Below are positions 56,030 to 64,000 of a DNA stretch of 64,000 nt, one piece after another. Source of the DNA: Atherix ibis (Eukaryota; Arthropoda; Insecta; Diptera; Athericidae); assembly GCA_958298945.1 (NCBI GenBank), contig OY282608.1:21305933-21369932 (forward strand), read 5' to 3'. The first letter of the stretch is position 1. The number at the start of each line of letters is the position of its first letter. Under the pieces are notes generated by a model. The model saw only the letters and a list, made by a program, of their open reading frames with translations. It searched no databases and was not told the origin of the DNA. The position numbers and the translations under genes were made by a program.

Positions 56030-57197
56030 ACAACCCAACAAGCCAACAAACCAACAAACCAACAAGCCAACAAACCAACAAACCAACAAGGCAACAAACC
56101 AACAAACCAACAAACCAACAAACCAAAAAACCAACAAACCAACAAACCAAAAAACCAACAAACCAACAATCCAACAAGCCAACAAATCAACAAACTAACA
56201 AACCAACAAACAAACTAACCAACAAACCAACAAACCAACAAACCAACAAGCCAACAAGCCAACAAACCAACAAACCAACAACCCAACAAACCAACAAACC
56301 AACAAACCAAAAAACCAAAAAGCCAACAAACTAACAAACCAACAAGCCAACAAGCCAATAAACCAACAAACCAAGTAACCAAAAAGCCAACAAACTAACA
56401 AACCAACAAGCCAACAAGCCAACAAACCAACAAACCAACAAACCAACAAACCAACAAACCAACAAACCAACAAACCAACAAACCAAAAAACCAACAAACC
56501 AACAAGCCAACAAGCCAACAAATCAACAAACTAACAAACCAACAAACAAACTAACCAACAAACCAACAAACCAACAAACCAACAAGCCAACAAGCTAACA
56601 AACCAACAAACCAACAAGCCAACAAACCAACAAACCAACAAACCAAAAAACCAAAAAGCCAACAAACTAACAAACCAACAAACCAACAAACCAACAAGCC
56701 AACAAGCCAACAAACCAACAAACCAACAAAGCAACAAACCAACAAACCAACAAACCAACAAACCAACAAACCAACAAGCCAACAAACTAACAAACCAACA
56801 AACGAACTAACCAACAAACCAACAAGCCAACAAGCCCACAAACCAACAAACCAACAAAACAACAAACCAACAAACCAAGTAACCAACAAGCCAACAAACC
56901 AACAAACCAACAAACCAACAAACCAAAAAGCCAACAAACCAACAAACCAACAAGCCAACAAACCAACAAACCAACAAACCAAAAAACCATCAAACCAACA
57001 AACCAATAAACCAACAAACCAACAAACCAACAACCCAACAAACCACCAAACCAACAAACCAAGTAACCAAAAAGCCAACAAACTAACAAACCAACAAGCC
57101 AACAAACCAACAAGCCAACAAGCCAACAAACCAACAAACCAACAAAGCAACAAACCAACAAACCAACAAACCAACAAGCCAACAAACCAACAAACCA
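56030..57197. repeat. HOR pair P, copy 1 (period 1168, later 1184 bp)
   Basis: Matches 57198-58370 head to tail at 1,168 bp, rising to 1,184 bp after two units are gained. Shared rare units are CCAACAAT, CAAACTAA (near 56211 and 57379), CCATCAAA (56987 and 58171) and CCACCAAA (57043 and 58227). Confidence 0.9.
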
Positions 57198-58370
57198 ACA
57201 ACCCAACAAGCCAACAAACCAACAAACCAACAAGCCAACAAACCAACAAACCAACAAGGCAACAAACCAACAAACCAACAAACCAACAAACCAAAAAACC
57301 AACAAACCAACAAACCAAAAAACCAACAAACCAACAATCCAACAAGCCAACAAATCAACAAACTAACAAACCAACAAACAAACTAACCAACAAACCAACA
57401 AACCAACAAACCAACAAGCCAACAAGCCAACAAACCAACAAACCAACAACCCAACAAACCAACAAACCAACAAACCAAAAAACCAAAAAGCCAACAAACT
57501 AACAAACCAACAAGCCAACAAGCCAATAAACCAACAAACCAAGTAACCAAAAAGCCAACAAACTAACAAACCAACAAGCCAACAAGCCAACAAACCAACA
57601 AACCAACAAACCAACAAACCAACAAACCAACAAACCAACAAACCAACAAACCAAAAAACCAACAAACCAACAAGCCAACAAGCCAACAAATCAACAAACT
57701 AACAAACCAACAAACAAACTAACCAACAAACCAACAAACCAACAAACCAACAAGCCAACAAGCCAACAAACCAACAAACCAACAAGCCAACAAACCAACA
57801 AACCAACAAACCAAAAAACCAAAAAGCCAACAAACTAACAAACCAACAAACCAACAAACCAACAAGCCAACAAGCCAACAAACCAACAAACCAACAAACC
57901 AACAAAGCAACAAACCAACAAACCAACAAACCAACAAACCAACAAACCAACGAACCAACAAGCCAACAAACTAACAAACCAACAAACGAACTAACCAACA
58001 AACCAACAAGCCAACAAGCCAACAAACCAACAAACCAACAAAACAACAAACCAACAAACCAAGTAACCAACAAGCCAACAAACCAACAAACCAACAAACC
58101 AACAAACCAAAAAGCCAACAAACCAACAAACCAACAAGCCAACAAACCAACAAACCAACAAACCAAAAAACCATCAAACCAACAAACCAACAAACCAACA
58201 AACCAACAAACCAACAACCCAACAAACCACCAAACCAACAAACCAAGTAACCAAAAAGCCAACAAACCAACAAGCCAACAAACCAACAAGCCAACAAGCC
58301 AACAAACCAACAAACCAACAAAGCAACAAACCAACAAACCAACAAAGCAACAAGCCAACAAACCAACAAA
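57198..58370. repeat. HOR pair P, copy 2
   Basis: Second copy of the 1.17-kb pair. A CCAACGAA unit near 57948 and an extra GCAACAAA position distinguish it. Its right end overlaps the start of the 2.77-kb pair at 58207. Confidence 0.9.
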
Positions 58371-60987
58371 CCAACAAACCAACAAACCAAGTAACCAAAA
58401 AGCCAACAAACTAACAAACCAACAAGCCAACAAGCCAACAAACCAACAAGCCAACAAACCAACAAACCAACAAAGCAACAAGCCAACAAGCCAACAAACC
58501 AACAAACCAACAAGCCAACAAACCAACAAACCAACAAGCCAACAAACCAACAAACCAACAAACCAAGTAACCAAAAAGCCAACAAACTAACAAACCAACA
58601 AGCCAACAAGCTAACAAACCAACAAACCAACAAACCAACAAGCCAACAAACCAACAAACAAATAAACCAACAAACCAACAAACCAACAAACCAAGAAACC
58701 AACAAACCAAAAAACCAACAAGCCAACAAGCCAACAAGCCAACAAACCAACAAACTAACAAACCAACAAACGAACTAACCAACAAACCAACAAACCAACA
58801 AACCAACAAGCCAACAAGCCAACAAACCAACAAACCAACAAGCCAACGAACCAACACACCAACAAACCAACAAACCAACAAACCAAGTAACCAAAAAGCC
58901 AACAAACTAACAAACCAACAAGCCAACAAGCCAACAAACCAACAAACCAACAAACCAACAAACCAACAAACCAAGTAACCAAAAAGCCAACAAACTAACA
59001 AACCAATAAGCCAACAAGCCAACAAACCAACAAACCAACAAAGCAACAAGCCAACAAGCCAACAAACCAACAAACCAACAAGCCAACAAACCAACAAACC
59101 AACAAGCCAACAAGCCAACAAACCAACAAACCAATAAACCAACAAACCAAGTAACCAAAAGCCAACAAACTAACAAACCAACAAGCCAAAAAGCCAACAA
59201 ACCAACAAACCAACAAGCCAACAAACCAACAAACCAAAAAACCAACAAACCAACAAACCAAAAAACCAACAAACCAACAAGCCAACAAGCCAACAAACCA
59301 ACAAACTAACAAACCAACAAACGAACTAACCAAAAAACCAAAAAGGCAACAAACCAACAAGCCAACAAACCAACAAACCAAAAAACCAACAAAGCAACAA
59401 ACCAAAAAACCAACAAACCAACAAGCCAACAAGCCAACAAACCAACAAACCAACAAACCAAGTAACCAAAAAGCCAACAAACTAACAAACCAACAAGCCA
59501 ACAAGCTAACAAACCAACAAACCAACAAACCAACAAGCCAACAAACCAACAAACAAATAAACCAACAAACCAACAAACCAACAAACCAAGAAACCAACAA
59601 ACCAAAAAACCAACAAGCCAACAAGCCAACAAGCCAACAAACCAACAAACTAACAAACCAACAAACGAACTAACCAACAAACCAACAAACCAACAAACCA
59701 ACAAGCCAACAAGCCAACAAACCAACAAACCAACAAGCCAACAAACCAACACACCAACAAACCAACAAACCAACAAACCAAGTAACCAAAAAGCCAACAA
59801 ACTAACAAACCAACAAGCCAACAAGCCAACAAACCAACAAACCAACAAACCAACAAACCAATAAACCAAGTAACCAAAAAGCCAACAAACTAACAAACCA
59901 ATAAGCCAACAAGCCAACAAACCAACAAACCAACAAAGCAACAAGCCAACAAGCCAACAAACCAACAAACCAACAAGCCAACAAACGAACAAACCAACAA
60001 ACCAACAAGCCAACAAGCCAACAAACCAACAAACCAACAAACCAACAAACCAAGTAACCAAAAGCCAACAAACTAACAAACCAACAAGCCAAAAAGCCAA
60101 CAAACCAACAAACCAACAAGCCAACAAACCAACAAACCAAAAAACCAACAAACCAACAAACCAAAAAACCAACAAACCAACAAGCCAACAAGCCAACAAA
60201 CCAACAAACTAACAAACCAACAAACGAACTAACCAAAAAACCAAAAAGGCAACAAACTAACAAGCCAACAAACCAACAAACCAAAAAACCAACAAACCAA
60301 CAAACCAAAAAACCAACAAACCAACAAGCCAACAAGCCAACAAACCAACAAACCAACAAGCCAACAAACCAACAAACCAAAAAACCAAAAAGGCAACAAA
60401 CTAACAAACCAACAAGCCAACAAACCAACAAGCCACAAACCAAAAAACCAACAAAGTAACAAACCAACAAGCCAACAAGCCAACAAACCAACAAGCCAAC
60501 AAGCCAACAAACCAACAAACCAACAAACCAACAAACCAACAAACCAAGTAAGCAACAAGCCAACAAACCAACAAACCAACAAGCCAACAAGCCAACAAAC
60601 CAACAAACCAACAAGCCAACAAACCAACAAACCAACAAGCCAACAAACCAACAAACCAACAAACCAAAAAACCAACAAACCAACAAACCAACAAACCAAC
60701 AAACCAACAAACCAACAAGCCAACAAGCCAACAAACCAACAAACCAAACAACGAAAAAGCCAACAAACGAACAAACCAACAAGCCAACAAACCAACAAGC
60801 CAAAAAGCCAACAAACCAACATACCAACAAAGCAACAAACCAACAAACCAACAAACCAACAAACAAACAAACCAGCAAGCCAACAGACCAACAAACTAAC
60901 AAACCAACAAACGAAATAACCAACAAACCAACATGCCAACAAGCCAACAAACCAACAAACCAACAAACCAAGTAACCAAAAAGACAA
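58207..60987. repeat. HOR pair Q, copy 1 (2,773 to 2,781-bp unit)
   Basis: Matches 60988-63745 head to tail. The main offset is 2,773 bp, three less than a multiple of eight. Three 7-bp units lie in this copy (59155 CCAAAAG, 60058 CCAAAAG, 60433 CCACAAA), each with a partner exactly 2,773 bp on. It also carries the CCAAACAA, CGAAAAAG pair (60744) and CGAAATAA near 60912. Confidence 0.93.
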
Positions 60988-63745
60988 CAACCCAACAAAC
61001 CACCAAACCAACAAACCAAGTAACCAAAAAGCCAACAAACTAACAAACCAACAAGCCAACAAACCAACAAGCCAACAAGCCAACAAACCAACAAACCAAC
61101 AAAGCAACAAACCAACAAACCAACAAAGCAACAAGCCAACAAACCAACAAACCAACAAACCAACAAACCAAGTAACCAAAAAGCCAACAAACTAACAAAC
61201 CAACAAGCCAACAAGCCAACAAACCAACAAGCCAACAAACCAACAAACCAACAAAGCAACAAGCCAACAAGCCAACAAACCAACAAACCAACAAGCCAAC
61301 AAACCAACAAACCAACAAGCCAACAAACCAACAAACCAACAAACCAAGTAACCAAAAAGCCAACAAACTAACAAACCAACAAGCCAACAAGCTAACAAAC
61401 CAACAAACCAACAAACCAACAAGCCAACAAACCAACAAACAAATAAACCAACAAACCAACAAACCAACAAACCAAGAAACCAACAAACCAAAAAACCAAC
61501 AAGCCAACAAGCCAACAAGCCAACAAACCAACAAACTAACAAACCAACAAACGAACTAACCAACAAACCAACAAACCAACAAACCAACAAGCCAACAAGC
61601 CAACAAACCAACAAACCAACAAGCCAACAAACCAACACACCAACAAACCAACAAACCAAGTAACCAAAAAGCCAACAAACTAACAAACCAACAAGCCAAC
61701 AAGCCAACAAACCAACAAACCAACAAACCAACAAACCAACAAACCAAGTAACCAAAAAGCCAACAAACTAACAAACCAATAAGCCAACAAGCCAACAAAC
61801 CAACAAACCAACAAAGCAACAAGCCAACAAGCCAACAAACCAACAAACCAACAAGCCAACAAACCAACAAACCAACAAGCCAACAAGCCAACAAACCAAC
61901 AAACCAATAAACCAACAAACCAAGTAACCAAAAGCCAACAAACTAACAAACCAACAAGCCAAAAAGCCAACAAACCAACAAACCAACAAGCCAACAAACC
62001 AACAAACCAAAAAACCAACAAACCAACAAACCAAAAAACCAACAAACCAACAAGCCAACAAGCCAACAAACCAACAAACTAACAAACCAACAAACGAACT
62101 AACCAAAAAACCAAAAAGGCAACAAACCAACAAGCCAACAAACCAACAAACCAAAAAACCAACAAACCAACAAACCAAAAAACCAACAAACCAACAAGCC
62201 AACAAGCCAACAAACCAACAAACCAACAAACCAAGTAACCAAAAACCCAACAAACTAACAAACCAACAAGCCAACAAGCTAACAAACCAACAAACCAACA
62301 AACCAACAAGCCAACAAACCAACAAACAAATAAACCAACAAACCAACAAACCAACAAACCAAGAAACCAACAAACCAAAAAACCAACAAGCCAACAAGCC
62401 AACAAGCCAACAAACCAACAAACTAACAAACCAACAAACGAACTAACCAACAAACCAACAAACCAACAAACCAACAAGCCAACAAGCCAACAAACCAACA
62501 AACCAACAAGCCAACAAACCAACACACCAACAAACCAACAAACCAACAAACCAAGTAACCAAAAAGCCAACAAACTAACAAACCAACAAGCCAACAAGCC
62601 AACAAACCAACAAACCAACAAACCAACAAACCAATAAACCAAGTAACCAAAAAGCCAACAAACTAACAAACCAATAAGCCAACAAGCCAACAAACCAACA
62701 AACCAACAAAGCAACAAGCCAACAAGCCAACAAACCAACAAACCAACAAACCAACAAGCCAACAAACCAACAAACCAACAAGCCAACAAGCCAACAAACC
62801 AACAAACCAACAAACCAACAAACCAAGTAACCAAAAGCCAACAAACTAACAAACCAACAAGCCAAAAAGCCAACAAACCAACAAACCAACAAGCCAACAA
62901 ACCAACAAACCAAAAAACGAACAAACCAACAAACCAAAAAACCAACAAACCAACAAGCCAACAAGCCAACAAACCAACAAACTAACAAACCAACAAACGA
63001 ACTAACCAAAAAACCAAAAAGGCAACAAACTAACAAGCCAACAAACCAACAAACCAAAAAACCAACAAACCAACAAACCAAAAAACCAACAAACCAACAA
63101 GCCAACAAGCCAACAAACCAACAAACCAACAAGCCAACAAACCAACAAACCAAAAAACCAAAAAGGCAACAAACTAACAAACCAACAAGCCAACAAACCA
63201 ACAAGCCACAAACCAAAAAACCAACAAAGTAACAAACCAACAAGCCAACAAGCCAACAAACCAACAAGCCAACAAGCCAACAAACCAACAAACCAACAAA
63301 CCAACAAACCAAGTAAGCAACAAGCCAACAAACCAACAAACCAACAAGCCAACAAGCCAACAAACCAACAAACCAACAAGCCAACAAACCAACAAACCAA
63401 CAAGCCAACAAACCAACAAACCAACAAACCAAAAAACCAACAAACCAACAAACCAACAAACCAACAAACCAACAAACCAACAAGCCAACAAACCAACAAA
63501 CCAAACAACGAAAAAGCCAACAAACTAACAAACCAACAAGCCAACAAACCAACAAGCCAAAAAGCCAACAAACCAACATACCAACAAAGCAACAAACCAA
63601 CAAACCAACAAACCAACAAACAAACAAACCAGCAAGCCAACAGACCAACAAACTAACAAACCAACAAACGAAATAACCAACAAACCAACATGCCAACAAG
63701 CCAACAAACCAACAAACCAACAAACCAAGTAACCAAAAAGACAAC
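60988..63745. repeat. HOR pair Q, copy 2
   Basis: Second copy, with 7-bp units at 61928, 62831 and 63206 and the CCAAACAA, CGAAAAAG pair at 63501 (offset 2,757 there, two units shorter). Only scattered substitutions separate it from copy 1, for example CCAAAAAC against CCAAAAAG near 62239. Confidence 0.93.
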
Positions 63746-64000
63746 AAGCTAACAAACCAACAAGCCAACAAGTCAACAAACAAACAAACCAACAAACCAG
63801 CAAGCCAACAAACCAACAAACAAATAAACCAACAAACCAACAAACCAACAAACCAACAAACCAACAAACCAAAAAACCAACAAACCAAAAAACCAACAAA
63901 CCAACAAGCCAACAAACCAACAAACCAACAAACTAACAAACCAACAAATGAACTAACCAACAAGCCAACAAGCTAACAAACCAACAAACCAACAAACCAA
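63746..64000. repeat. Right edge of the array
   Basis: Ordinary array continuing to the last base. It includes CCAGCAAG with CAAATAAA (63798-63828) and a TGAACTAA unit (63949) otherwise seen only in the first 14 kb. There is no sign of the array ending. Confidence 0.7.

Larger units (their letters stand above)
1..64000. repeat. Octanucleotide satellite array, unit CCAACAAA / TTTGTTGG, filling the window
   Basis: Every line of the window can be parsed into 8-bp units close to CCAACAAA, or its G-ended form CCAACAAG, always in the same orientation. Recurrent single-substitution units include CTAACAAA, GCAACAAA, TCAACAAA, CCAGCAAG, CCAATAAA, CCAACATG, CCATCAAA, CCGACAAA, CCAAGAAA and ACAACAAA. 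Recurrent multi-substitution units include CCAAGTAA, CCAAAAAG, CGAACTAA and CAAATAAA. No insertion of unrelated sequence longer than a unit was seen, and both window edges lie inside the array. The + strand is nearly all A and C: the pure unit is 5 A and 3 C, with G mainly from the CCAACAAG form and T rare. No protein gene, tRNA, rRNA, terminator hairpin or ribosome-binding site is supportable anywhere. What is seen is a satellite; its host and function cannot be read from it. Confidence 0.98.

Noticed and set aside
1..64000. + strand coding of a P, T, N, Q, K-rich low-complexity protein
   Set aside because: ATG occurs only in the rare CCAACATG units, and TAA arises in one or more frames at each CCAAGTAA, CTAACAAA or CGAACTAA unit. 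No sustained frame with a start or codon signal exists.
1..64000. CRISPR array
   Set aside because: The repeats are contiguous 8-bp units with no unique spacers of about 30 bp, and there are no cas genes or leader.
1..64000. Telomere repeat array
   Set aside because: TTTGTTGG is G/T-rich and strand-biased like a telomere, but it has only GG doublets, many ordered variants and kilobase HORs, and it matches no telomere unit that I can name. The array does not end in the window.
1..64000. Replication origin iterons or a DNA uptake-sequence cluster
   Set aside because: Iteron arrays are short and lie beside a replication gene; uptake sequences are dispersed among genes. Neither fits thousands of contiguous units.
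1..64000. Strong G-quadruplex or i-motif locus
   Set aside because: Only GG or CC doublets with 6-base spacers are available in the main unit, which gives at best two-tetrad structures. Kept as a weak possibility under strand asymmetry, not annotated.
1..64000. Inverted repeats, terminators or hairpin RNA genes
   Set aside because: A strand of almost only A and C cannot pair with itself. The only self-complementary spots are tiny, such as CATG in CCAACATG and GTTAAC near 15118 and 22251.

Overview
The whole 64 kb is one uninterrupted tandem-repeat array. I found no gene, RNA gene, mobile element, CRISPR array or stretch of unique sequence, and the array runs off both ends of the window. The basic unit is 8 bp: CCAACAAA on the + strand (TTTGTTGG on the - strand), with a very common G-ended form, CCAACAAG. 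There are about 8,000 units. Nearly all variation is single-base substitution inside the 8-bp register. By eye I found 54 seven-base units and 3 nine-base units. The + strand is almost only A and C, and all repeats share one orientation.

The sequence does not identify the host. A pure satellite of this length would be ordinary in a eukaryotic heterochromatic or subtelomeric region and very unusual in a bacterium, but nothing diagnostic (flanking gene, rRNA, codon signal) is present. I leave the organism open.

Layout. Variant units occur in fixed orders and build higher-order repeats (HORs). Most large duplications are adjacent and head-to-tail: 1023-5487 (period about 2.22 kb), 4487-9250 (2,380 bp), 15150-17595 (about 1.2 kb), 18890-20170 (about 0.75 kb), 20170-22890 (about 1.36 kb), 23105-23790 (343 bp), 24530-28346 (2,016 bp, with 512- and 280-bp sub-repeats), 31.0-31.98 kb (568 bp), 35215-39340 (about 2.1 kb), 51025-52142 (552 bp), 56030-58370 (about 1.18 kb) and 58207-63745 (about 2.77 kb). 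Longer-range copies also exist: 75-2055 with 14209-16157, 41040-42760 with 47620-49357, 45380-45960 with 50163-50745, and 54600-55700 with 58350-59459.

The array appears to have two domains. All 7-bp units up to about 31 kb are of one type (CCAAAAA). All those beyond 36 kb are of three other types (CCAACAA, CCAAAAG, CCACAAA).

Many long open frames exist on the - strand. They are a by-product of the repeat: an 8-bp unit read in threes gives the same hydrophobic octapeptide (LVCWFVGL, cyclic) in every frame. They start at TTG, have no visible ribosome-binding site and overlap each other in several frames. I annotate none as a gene.
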